Source: Deltaproteobacteria bacterium (lineage in GTDB: Bacteria; Desulfobacterota_B; Binatia; Bin18). From it: 5,598 nucleotides of DNA. Position 1 is the first letter of the stretch; each line of letters begins with the position of its first letter. A program made the position numbers and the translations under genes. This document shows positions 1-5,348 of the stretch, piece after piece. Location of the stretch: assembly GCA_012271025.1 (NCBI GenBank), contig JAAXHF010000433.1, forward strand, positions 1-5,598, read 5' to 3'. The notes under the pieces are model-generated. The model was not told the DNA's origin. It worked only from the letters and a program-made list of their open reading frames with translations, and ran no database searches.

Positions 1-29
1 TGCTTTCGACCCGGACAGCGGGCACATAG
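1..29 (+). CDS. C-terminal tail of an upstream gene, possibly modA (partial)
   Basis: The third reading frame is open from the window edge to a TAG at 27-29 and would end in LSTRTAGT. The stop lies 10 bases before the modB start, the spacing expected inside a modABC operon, so this could be the end of the periplasmic molybdate-binding protein. Only about eight residues are visible and none is diagnostic. A second frame (from base 2) stays open to a stop at 74-76 and would overlap modB by 37 bases, which is less likely. The assignment to modA rests on gene order alone. Confidence 0.3.
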
Positions 30-34
30 AGGGG
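29..34 (+). promoter_or_regulatory. Ribosome binding site of modB
   Basis: GAGGGG lies five bases before the ATG at 40. It overlaps the TAG of the upstream frame, so translation of modB may be coupled to the preceding gene. It supports ATG 40 as the start. Confidence 0.6.
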
Positions 35-39
35 CGAGC

Positions 40-714
40 ATGCTGCGTCAAGACATCGTCTCCATCCTCCTGCTGACCCTCCAGACCGCCTCGGTTGCCA
101 CGGTGTGTATGATGGTGCCGGCCACCCTGCTGGGCTATGCCCTGGCCCGGCACGATTTCCGGGGCAAAGACTTTGTGTCGGCCGTGGTCGGTCTGCCGCT
201 GGTCTTGCCGCCGACTGCGGTTGGTTTTCTGCTGCTGCGCCTGTTCGCCGTCGATGGTCCCCTGGGGCGTCACAGCCTGGGGCTCGACCTGGGCGTGCTG
301 CTGAGCTGGAGAGCCGCCGCGCTGGCCGCTGCGGTCATGTCGTTTCCGCTCGTCGTGCGGACCGCCAAAGTGACGTTTGAGGGCATCAACCCGCGGCTTG
401 AGATGATGGCCAAGACCCTCGGCCACAGTACGCTGGCGACCTTTTTTCGCTACACCCTGCCGCTGGCCAAACGCGGTCTGCTGGCCGGCCTCATCCTGGG
501 TTTCACCCGGGCGCTGGGCGAGTTCGGCGCCACCGTGACCATTGCCGGCAATATCCCGGGCCGAACCCAAACCCTGTCCGCAGCCATTTTCAGCGCCCAG
601 CAGCTGGGCGACACAGACCGAGCCTACGCCCTGATGCTGCTGGCCCTGGGTCTGGGTTTTGTCGCCATCCTGAGCGCGGAACTCCTGTCCCGCACGCCAA
701 GAGTAGCCCCATGA
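40..714 (+). CDS. modB: Molybdate ABC transporter permease ModB
   Basis: This 224-residue inner-membrane protein forms, as a dimer, the channel of the ModABC importer. Molybdate delivered by the periplasmic binding protein passes through it at the expense of ATP hydrolysed by ModC. Five hydrophobic segments are visible, at about 8-34, 45-70, 87-107, 148-170 and 195-215. Family features include LPLVLPPTAVGFLLL (residues 52-66), the EAA-type coupling loop starting EMMAKTLG (121-128) that docks on the ATPase, and the conserved stretch GFTRALGEFGATVTIAGN (154-171), followed by the PGRTQTLS segment. The length is close to that of other ModB proteins, so it looks complete. The start has a good ribosome site. 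Its stop overlaps the modC start as ATGA. Tungstate transport by the same family cannot be excluded, but the fused ATPase and Mop-like C-terminus of ModC next door favour molybdate. Confidence 0.95.
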   Translation: MLRQDIVSILLLTLQTASVATVCMMVPATLLGYALARHDFRGKDFVSAVVGLPLVLPPTAVGFLLLRLFAVDGPLGRHSLGLDLGVLLSWRAAALAAAVMSFPLVVRTAKVTFEGINPRLEMMAKTLGHSTLATFFRYTLPLAKRGLLAGLILGFTRALGEFGATVTIAGNIPGRTQTLSAAIFSAQQLGDTDRAYALMLLALGLGFVAILSAELLSRTPRVAP

Positions 715-1880
715 CCGGCCTGCCGTCCCCGTCTCACACCCTGGTCGCGCGCGTACGCCTGGCGCTGGACCGCTTTGACCTGAACGTCGATATCACCACC
801 CGCCACCAGGTAACCGGCATCTTTGGTGTGTCGGGCTCGGGCAAGACCAGCCTGCTCGAAACCATCTGTGGACTGCGGCGCGAGGCTCAGGGTTACATCC
901 GTCTCGACGACGAGGTGTGGCTGGACACGGCCAGGCGAACCTGTGTCAAACCCGAGCGGCGCAACATCGGCTATGTGCCCCAGGATGGCCTGCTCTTTTC
1001 GCATAAAAACGTCCGCCAGAATATGCTGGCCGGCGCCAGACGGGCAATCCGCAACGGTCATCCGCTCCGGGTCACACTGCGGCTGGTGACCGAGATTCTG
1101 GAGCTTGGCCCCCTGCTTGAGCGCAGTGTGACCACGCTGTCGGGCGGAGAGCGCCAACGCGTGGCGCTGGGCCGGGCGATCTGTTCCGGGCCGCGGCTGC
1201 TGCTGCTTGACGAACCGTTCGCCTCGCTCGATCTGGCCCTGCGGCGCAAACTGCTGCCCTTTGTGCGCCGTATTCGGTCCGAGTTTCGGATTCCCATGCT
1301 GTTTGTGTCGCACGACCCGCTTGAGGTCCAGGCCTTGTGCGACGACCTGATCGTGCTCAGAGACGGCGCGACCATCGCCCACGGTGAGCCGCGTCAGGTC
1401 TTGACCGACCCGGACATTTTTTCTCTGGCCGAACAGCAGGGTTTTGAAAACATCCTGGCGTGCCGTCTGATCGACACCCAGGCCAGCACCTGTCGGGTTC
1501 GTCTGGGACAGCGGCCGCTCGGGACAGGCGCGCAAGCCGGCTCTCGGCCGGTCGAACTGACGACCATGCGGGCCGAGGCTCAGCCCGGCGACCTGATGCT
1601 GGCCAGTCTGCCGGCCACCGACATCATGATTGCGACCCACAAACCCCAGGGGCTGTCGGCCCGCAACATCCTCCCGGCCCGCATTACCCAGCTGCGTCTG
1701 GTCGGTTCGGTCGGGCTGGTCACGGCCGAGCTGTCTGCCGACCTGCCGCCCCTGACCATCGAGGTTACGGAGACGAGTTTTGTTGAGCTGGGCCTGCGGC
1801 CTGAGCGTCAGATCTTCCTGGTCATCAAGGCGACCTCGTGCCGCCTGTACGAGGGTGAGCGCCGCCTGGCGCCGGACTGA
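711..1880 (+). CDS. modC: Molybdate ABC transporter ATP-binding protein ModC
   Basis: This 389-residue cytoplasmic ATPase powers molybdate import through ModB. The nucleotide-binding domain is intact: Walker A GVSGSGKT (39-46), Q-loop glutamine 91 in YVPQDG, signature LSGGERQR (143-150), Walker B LLLLDE (163-168), D-loop SLD (172-174) and switch histidine 201 in FVSHD. After about residue 240 comes the regulatory part. LSARNILPARI (315-325) opens a Mop/TOBE-like domain, which in ModC binds oxyanion and can inhibit transport. That tail separates ModC from sulfate or phosphate ATPases. At 389 residues it is somewhat longer than the usual 350-360, with the extra length apparently in the linker at about 250-310. 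The start overlaps the modB stop (ATGA). Only a weak AAGAG (699-703) precedes it, so translational coupling is likely. No ModE gene or molybdate-responsive promoter falls in the window. Confidence 0.95.
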   Translation: MTGLPSPSHTLVARVRLALDRFDLNVDITTRHQVTGIFGVSGSGKTSLLETICGLRREAQGYIRLDDEVWLDTARRTCVKPERRNIGYVPQDGLLFSHKNVRQNMLAGARRAIRNGHPLRVTLRLVTEILELGPLLERSVTTLSGGERQRVALGRAICSGPRLLLLDEPFASLDLALRRKLLPFVRRIRSEFRIPMLFVSHDPLEVQALCDDLIVLRDGATIAHGEPRQVLTDPDIFSLAEQQGFENILACRLIDTQASTCRVRLGQRPLGTGAQAGSRPVELTTMRAEAQPGDLMLASLPATDIMIATHKPQGLSARNILPARITQLRLVGSVGLVTAELSADLPPLTIEVTETSFVELGLRPERQIFLVIKATSCRLYEGERRLAPD

Positions 1881-1899
1881 GCCGAGCCGCAGCGTGTCC

Positions 1900-2124
1900 T
1901 CATTCCGCCGCCTTCCAGGTCCGGTAACTGTCCGGGGTCATGACCTCCCAGTAGTAGCTGCACGCCCGGTTTTGACAGAAGGCCATGATCTGAGAGGTCA
2001 GGTGGCGCTTGCGGTAGTAGCGCAGTTCAAAGGGGTAGCGCTTGATTTTTTTGGTAAAACGACCGCACTCTGGGCAGCGTGCGCTGACCAGCTTGTCTTT
2101 GTTCCAGACCTCTTGAATTGCCAT
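1900..2124 (-). CDS. Small zinc-ribbon-like protein, function unknown
   Basis: I do not recognise this 74-residue protein. It has four cysteines in two knuckles, C17-P-E-C20 and C50-x4-C55, 29 residues apart, which suggests one structural zinc site. Between them lies a very basic, aromatic stretch (about 24-42, with KKIKRYP and LRYYRKRH) that could contact nucleic acid, and the C-terminus is rich in Trp and Tyr. It has no signal peptide or membrane segment. In this frame a stop lies two codons upstream of the ATG, so the start at 2124 is well bounded, although no clear ribosome site precedes it. It runs towards modC with only 19 bases between the stops, and away from the OB-fold gene with 55 bases between the starts. 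Part of it is visibly less GC-rich (about 50% over 2041-2100). The coding call rests on the paired CxxC/CxxxxC pattern and the clean fit between neighbours. Confidence 0.65.
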   Translation of the reverse strand: MAIQEVWNKDKLVSARCPECGRFTKKIKRYPFELRYYRKRHLTSQIMAFCQNRACSYYWEVMTPDSYRTWKAAE

Positions 2125-2167
2125 CGGTCACAGGTGCAGCGCGCAGTTCAAACGGGCGAGACGCGAT

Positions 2168-2174
2168 AAGGGAG
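2168..2174 (+). promoter_or_regulatory. Ribosome binding site of the OB-fold gene
   Basis: AAGGGAG sits five bases before the ATG at 2180. This is one of the best Shine-Dalgarno matches in the window and argues that the 79-codon frame is a translated gene rather than chance. Confidence 0.6.
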
Positions 2175-2179
2175 CCAGC

Positions 2180-2419
2180 ATGGATCATGTCGTCGGGGTC
2201 TACCAGGGCATAGTACGGGATAACCGCGACCCGCAAAAGAGGCTGCGGCTCAAGGTCGAGGTGTTTGAGGTGTCGGGCGTGGCCGAGTGGGCGCTGCCGT
2301 GCCTGCCGCCGGGCGTAGAGAGCCTGCCCGGCGTCGGCGAAACGGTCTGGCTGGTGTTTCAGGGCGGCGACCGTCGCAAGCCGGTCTGGCTCGGCGTGCT
2401 GCCGGGCAGTCTGGCCTAA
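2180..2419 (+). CDS. Stand-alone baseplate protein V / gp5-like OB-fold protein
   Basis: This 79-residue soluble protein matches by eye the N-terminal OB-fold of phage baseplate protein V, T4 gp5 and related spike hubs of contractile injection systems. The family pattern is visible in order: VYQGIVRDNRDP (7-18), a basic strand RLRLKVEV (21-28), WALPCLPPG (37-45), PGVGETVWLVFQGGD (50-64) and KPVWLG (67-72). In that family the fold sits at the base of the tail spike. Here the protein ends directly after the OB domain, with no lysozyme part, no beta-helix spike and no effector. No other phage or tail gene is visible in the window. The start is set by a strong ribosome site. It is divergent from the zinc-ribbon gene and convergent with the membrane-protein gene, whose stop overlaps its own. 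It may be a domesticated baseplate piece, a remnant, or a small OB protein with another role. The family call is by recalled pattern, not by search. Confidence 0.7.
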   Translation: MDHVVGVYQGIVRDNRDPQKRLRLKVEVFEVSGVAEWALPCLPPGVESLPGVGETVWLVFQGGDRRKPVWLGVLPGSLA

Positions 2420-2877
2420 GCCGGCTGAAACGGCCCGGCATACGAGGCGCCATACTCCAGGGCCAGGCTCCACAGCTGATAGCCGAGCAACAGCCCGCCG
2501 AGCAGCAGGCCGACCGCCAGCGCCAAGCTGGTGCCGGCGATGAGGCTGGCGCTGGCGCCGGTTCGCAGCCGGGTTGTCCACACCACCCGCATGCCTGGCG
2601 GCGGAACGCGGCCGGACCGCAAGACACGCACGGCAAAGCTGGCCAGCAGGGCGGCCAGGCCGCTGAGCAACAGCTCGCTACCCACCGCCCAGACCTGGTA
2701 CAGCTGTTTCAGGCCGGCTGCGGCCATGCGGGGATAGATCGCCCGCAGTTCCAGCATCGAGTCGAAATACGCCTGGGTGTAGACCAGAGCGCCAAAGCCG
2801 AGGGCCAGCGTCAGCGCTGCGGTCAGTATCGCGCGGGTTCTGACCAGCGGGTCGGCGGGGATGAGTTGGGGTGTCAT
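2416..2877 (-). CDS. Small integral membrane protein, function unknown
   Basis: I do not recognise this 153-residue protein. Three hydrophobic segments are clear, at about 16-35, 63-86 and 109-136. Between the first two lies a polar stretch with YFDSMLELRAIYPRM (37-51). Between the second and third is a basic loop (about 84-106, with many Arg and PPPG) that should face the cytoplasm by the positive-inside rule. That would put the 36-62 loop on the outer side. It has no cysteine and no recognisable catalytic motif. The gene ends in a four-base overlap (CTAA) with the stop of the convergent OB-fold gene, and its start is 61 bases from the divergent DUF4212 gene. The ribosome site is weak (GGGACT directly before the ATG). 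The hydrophobic pattern and tight packing support it as a real gene. Confidence 0.65.
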   Translation of the reverse strand: MTPQLIPADPLVRTRAILTAALTLALGFGALVYTQAYFDSMLELRAIYPRMAAAGLKQLYQVWAVGSELLLSGLAALLASFAVRVLRSGRVPPPGMRVVWTTRLRTGASASLIAGTSLALAVGLLLGGLLLGYQLWSLALEYGASYAGPFQPA

Positions 2878-2919
2878 AGTCCCGGTCCGGCGTCCGTTCT
2901 GTTACCTCACCATCACGAT

Positions 2920-2925
2920 TATGCT
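2920..2925 (+). promoter_or_regulatory. Possible -10 box for the symporter operon
   Basis: TATGCT lies in the 61-base gap between the divergent membrane-protein and DUF4212 genes. A poor -35 (TTCTGT, 2897-2902) stands 17 bases upstream. If it is used, transcription would start at about 2931-2933, only six to eight bases before the DUF4212 ATG. It rests on a single short match. Confidence 0.3.
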
Positions 2926-2938
2926 AGCCTGTCGCCCC

Positions 2939-3232
2939 ATGGCAAACGACCCCCTGTCCGACACCCGCCGCCAGAGCTACTGGCGCAAGAATCTGACGAT
3001 TGTCGCTGCCCTGCTGAGCGTCTGGTTCAGCGTGTCTTTCGGCCTGTCGATCCTCTTTATCGACGCCCTGAATACCGTCCGGGTGGGTGGCTTTCGGCTG
3101 GGCTTCTGGATGGCCCAGCAGGGCTCGCTGTACATCTTCGTCATCCTGATCTTTGTCTATGTGTGGTTCATGAATCGTCTGGACCGGGCCTACGGCGTCC
3201 ACGAACACGATCCAGCGGGCGGGGGAGCATGA
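2939..3232 (+). CDS. DUF4212 small subunit of a sodium:solute symporter
   Basis: This 97-residue membrane protein belongs to the DUF4212 family (putative solute:sodium symporter small subunit), which is encoded directly before a VC_2705-type symporter. The family pattern is clear: a polar N-terminus with SYWRKNL (13-19), a first membrane helix at about 20-42 (ending SILFIDAL), then GFWMAQQGSLYIFVILIFVY (55-74) and the cytoplasmic tail MNRLDRAYGV (78-87). The same frame is open further upstream to 2861, but those 26 codons are not like the family and begin inside the divergent gene, so ATG 2939 is preferred. There is no clear ribosome site. The stop overlaps the symporter start as ATGA, which suggests coupled, roughly equal synthesis. 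The role is thought to be support or assembly of the large subunit. It resembles the DUF485 protein next to ActP in layout, but is a different family. Confidence 0.9.
   Translation: MANDPLSDTRRQSYWRKNLTIVAALLSVWFSVSFGLSILFIDALNTVRVGGFRLGFWMAQQGSLYIFVILIFVYVWFMNRLDRAYGVHEHDPAGGGA
3221..3227 (+). promoter_or_regulatory. Ribosome binding site of the symporter
   Basis: GGGGGAG ends one base before ATG 3229 and four bases before the adjacent in-frame ATG at 3232. The spacing fits the second ATG better, whereas the ATGA overlap with the upstream stop fits the first. The two starts differ by one methionine. Confidence 0.5.
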
Positions 3233-4974
3233 TGGACATCGATCCGGTCAGAACCTGGACCTTCATCATTGTCGGCCTGTCGTTTGCACTATACATCGGG
3301 ATCGCCTGGTGGGCCAAGGCCGAGTCAACCAGCGATTTCTACGTGGCCGGCTCGCGGGTCGGGGCGGTGGCCAACGGCATGGCGACTGCGGCCGGCTGGA
3401 TGAGCGCGGCCTCGTTCATCTCCATGGCCGGCATGATGTCCTTCCTGGGTCGCGACGGCGCCATGTATCTGATGGGCTGGACCGGCGGCTATGTGCTGCT
3501 GGCCCTGTTGCTGGCCCCGTATCTGCGCAAGTTCGGCAAATATACGGTGCCGGATTTTGTCGGCGAACGCTATTACTCGCAGACCGCCCGGATCGTCGCC
3601 CTGGTGTGCGCCATCTTTGTCTCGTTCACCTATGTGGCCGGCCAGATGCGTGGCGTGGGGGTGGTGTTTGCCCGTTTTCTGGAGGTGCCGGTTGAGCTGG
3701 GCGTGGTCATCGGCATGGCGCTGGTTCTGGTCTATGCCGTGGCCGGCGGACAAAAAGGCATTACCTATACCCAGGTCGCCCAGTACTGTGTGCTGATCTT
3801 CGCCTATATGCTGCCCAGCTTTTTCATTTCCCTGCTGATGACCGATACCCTGCTGCCCCAAATCGGCTTTGGCGCGGAGCTGAAGACCGAGCCAGGCGTG
3901 TCGCTGCTCGACAAGCTCGACGGGCTGAGTCAGGAACTCGGTTTTGCCGCATACACGGGCCGGGGGGCGAAGACCGTCATTGACGTGTTTTTCATCACCC
4001 TGTCGCTGATGGTCGGCACGGCCGGTCTGCCGCACGTCATCACCCGCTTTTTTACAGTTCCGCGGGTCAAGGACGCCCGCATCTCGGCCGGCTGGGCGCT
4101 ATTGTTCATCGTCATCCTGTACGCAACCGCGCCGGCCGTGGCGGCCTTTGCCCGCACCAACCTGTTGACCAGCGTCCACAACGCCGAATACGCCCGGGTG
4201 CCCGACTGGTTCTCCAAGTGGGAGGAAACCGGCCTGATCCGCTTTGCCGACAAGAATCAGGACGGCCGCATCCAGTACTACAACGATCAGAACCCGGCCT
4301 TTGCCGACCGCGCCGCAGCCCAGGGCTGGAACGGCAACGAACTCCACATCGACCGTGACATCATCGTCCTGGCCAACCCGGAAATCGCCCGGCTGCCGGC
4401 CTGGGTCGTAGCCCTGGTGGCGGCCGGCGGTCTGGCTGCAGCCCTGTCTACGGCCGCCGGCCTGCTGCTCGTCCTGTCCACCTCAATCTCCCACGACCTG
4501 ATGAAAAACGTGCTCAGCCCCCACATTACCGAGCGCCAGGAGCTGCGTTACGCCCGGCTTGCGGCGGTCGTGGCGATTATTATTGCCGGCTATTTCGGCA
4601 TTCATCCGCCGGGCTTTGTGGCCCAGGTCGTGGCCTTTGCCTTTGGGCTGGCCGCGTCGAGCTTCTTTCCGGTCATTGTCCTGGGCATCTTCTCCAAACG
4701 CATGAACCATCTCGGCGCCATTGCCGGGATGATCTGCGGCATGAGTTTTACCAGCGCCTATATCATCTATTTCAAGTTCATCAGCCCCGAGACCAACACC
4801 GCCGCCCACTGGCTGTGGGGCATCTCTCCCGAGGGCATCGGCGGCATCGGCATGCTGCTCAACTTCGGGGTGGCGATTGTCGTCTCGTCCCTCAGCCGGC
4901 CCCCGGCCCAAGCCGTCCAGAACCTGGTTGAAGAGATCCGCGTCCCGCGCAAAGAGGAGCCGCTTTCCCCTTGA
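3229..4974 (+). CDS. Sodium:solute symporter, VC_2705-type large subunit
   Basis: This 581-residue inner-membrane transporter of the SSS family is expected to couple Na+ entry to uptake of a small organic solute. It resembles acetate permease ActP, so a short carboxylate is the best guess, but substrates of this subfamily are not readable from sequence. Visible family marks are SDFYVAGSRVG (35-45), ATAAGWMSAASFISMAG (52-68), YTVPDFVGERYYS (105-117), VAGQMRGVG (136-144), GGQKGITYTQVAQY (173-186), GTAGLPHVITRFFTVP (263-278) and LSTAAGLLLVLSTSISHDL (406-424), the last containing the conserved Na+-site serine/threonine region. About 13 helices are likely. An 80-residue loop (309-388) carries an EF-hand-like segment, DKNQDGRIQY (341-350). 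Its partner is the overlapping DUF4212 gene. The open frame continues some 314 codons upstream, but that stretch is an out-of-frame shadow with no family match. In many genomes a CBS/DUF294 regulator lies nearby, and none is seen here. Confidence 0.93.
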   Translation: MMDIDPVRTWTFIIVGLSFALYIGIAWWAKAESTSDFYVAGSRVGAVANGMATAAGWMSAASFISMAGMMSFLGRDGAMYLMGWTGGYVLLALLLAPYLRKFGKYTVPDFVGERYYSQTARIVALVCAIFVSFTYVAGQMRGVGVVFARFLEVPVELGVVIGMALVLVYAVAGGQKGITYTQVAQYCVLIFAYMLPSFFISLLMTDTLLPQIGFGAELKTEPGVSLLDKLDGLSQELGFAAYTGRGAKTVIDVFFITLSLMVGTAGLPHVITRFFTVPRVKDARISAGWALLFIVILYATAPAVAAFARTNLLTSVHNAEYARVPDWFSKWEETGLIRFADKNQDGRIQYYNDQNPAFADRAAAQGWNGNELHIDRDIIVLANPEIARLPAWVVALVAAGGLAAALSTAAGLLLVLSTSISHDLMKNVLSPHITERQELRYARLAAVVAIIIAGYFGIHPPGFVAQVVAFAFGLAASSFFPVIVLGIFSKRMNHLGAIAGMICGMSFTSAYIIYFKFISPETNTAAHWLWGISPEGIGGIGMLLNFGVAIVVSSLSRPPAQAVQNLVEEIRVPRKEEPLSP

Positions 4975-5075
4975 GACACATGCCCCTGACGCGGATCCGC
5001 TCACGGGTCGGCCGGCTCCTGCTCCCCCGCTGACGACCTGAAAGGGCTTGTCCACTGCTTGAACGGCAATGAGTC
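4975..5075. other. Intergenic spacer after the symporter, no terminator seen
   Basis: No gene is supported here. The stretch contains a loopless palindrome, GCGGATCCGC (4991-5000), but no stem-loop followed by a T run, so no intrinsic terminator is recognised for the symporter operon. A 10-base inverted repeat links 4988-4997 to 4935-4944 inside the symporter end. Confidence 0.5.
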
Positions 5076-5087
5076 GAGTAGTACTCT
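5059..5087 (+). promoter_or_regulatory. Predicted promoter of the toxin-antitoxin operon
   Basis: TTGAAC (5059-5064) and TACTCT (5082-5087) stand 17 bases apart, the ideal sigma-70 spacing. The -35 has four of six consensus bases and the -10 three of six. Transcription would begin near 5094, about 30 bases before the antitoxin ATG. The -10 lies within the palindromes listed separately. Confidence 0.45.
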
Positions 5088-5101
5088 TACCGGTAATACT
5101 C
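5076..5101. promoter_or_regulatory. Possible autoregulatory operator of the toxin-antitoxin operon
   Basis: Two perfect small palindromes adjoin: GAGTA-G-TACTC (5076-5086) and TTACCGGTAA (5087-5096). A further TACTC (5097-5101) follows, so TACTC flanks the second palindrome on both sides. They cover the predicted -10 and start point. AbrB-type antitoxins typically repress their own promoter, alone or with the toxin, by binding such sites. A single 10-base palindrome is expected several times by chance in a window this size, so it is the position and adjacency that carry the argument. Confidence 0.45.
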
Positions 5102-5111
5102 AATGGCCGAC

Positions 5112-5118
5112 AGAGGAG
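5112..5118 (+). promoter_or_regulatory. Ribosome binding site deciding the antitoxin start
   Basis: AGAGGAG lies five bases before ATG 5124. The alternative ATG at 5103 has no such site and would add seven residues unlike the family, so 5124 is chosen. Confidence 0.7.
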
Positions 5119-5123
5119 CTGCC

Positions 5124-5348
5124 ATGAAAGTCACCGTGAAGGGTCAGGTCACCATACCGCTGCCGATTCGGGAGAAGCTCGGTATCACGCCCAACAGCGA
5201 GGTGGATTTTGTCGAAGAGGGTGAGCGGGTGTACATCAGAAAAATCCTGTCCAGCCCATCAACCGGACGCTTTCACCGATTCCGTGGAGCGGCGACCGTT
5301 AAAATGACAACACAGGAAATCCTGTCCTTGACCAGAGGCGAGGCATGA
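5124..5348 (+). CDS. vapB: AbrB/MazE/SpoVT-type antitoxin, VapB-like
   Basis: This 74-residue protein is the antitoxin of a type II module. Residues 1-42 form an AbrB/SpoVT swapped-hairpin DNA-binding domain, with MKVTVKGQVTIPLPIREKLG (1-20), then PNSEVDFVEEGERVYI (23-38). The C-terminal part, GAATVKMTTQEILSLTRGEA (55-74), matches the toxin-binding tail typical of VapB partners of PIN toxins. The N-terminal domain should bind the palindromic promoter region just upstream, and the tail should block the toxin's active site. The start is set by a strong ribosome site. A longer version from 5103 is possible but unlikely. The stop overlaps the toxin ATG (ATGA), the usual coupling in such modules. 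GC in sampled lines is about 53-55%, lower than in most lines of the transporter genes, consistent with a mobile module. Confidence 0.9.
   Translation: MKVTVKGQVTIPLPIREKLGITPNSEVDFVEEGERVYIRKILSSPSTGRFHRFRGAATVKMTTQEILSLTRGEA

Noticed and set aside
624..1640. A 338-codon open frame on the minus strand across modB's end and modC
   Set aside because: Its translation is low-complexity (rich in Gln, Arg, Gly, His) and lies opposite an unmistakable ATPase. Long antisense frames are common in high-GC genes.
2020..2152. Direct repeat GCGCAGTTCAAA at 2020-2031 and 2141-2152
   Set aside because: A 12-base repeat is expected about once by chance in a window of this length. One copy is inside the zinc-ribbon gene, and no third copy or palindromic form was seen.
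2416..2440. GCCGG...CCGGC stem at the convergent stops as a two-way terminator
   Set aside because: The stem is five base pairs with a ten-base loop and has no T run on either strand, so it does not meet the pattern of an intrinsic terminator.
2287..3228. A 314-codon upstream extension of the symporter frame, which would make an 895-residue fusion
   Set aside because: The extension overlaps the OB-fold gene, the minus-strand membrane gene and DUF4212 in other frames. It is Arg/Gln/Gly-rich with no family resemblance, and the symporter's normal N-terminus begins at 3229/3232 behind a ribosome site.
3325..4035. A 236-codon minus-strand frame opposite the symporter (with similar ones at 2027-2581 and 4483-5103)
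   Set aside because: These are Gly/His/Gln/Arg-rich shadow translations opposite recognised genes, or across gene borders, with no domain pattern.
4991..5000. Palindrome GCGGATCCGC after the symporter as a terminator or operator
   Set aside because: It has no loop, no T run and no partner copy. Perfect 10-base palindromes are expected several times in this window by chance.
5103..5123. Upstream ATG (5103) as the antitoxin start
   Set aside because: It has no ribosome site and adds seven residues not typical of the family. ATG 5124 has AGAGGAG at ideal spacing and gives the usual MKVTVKGQVTIP start.
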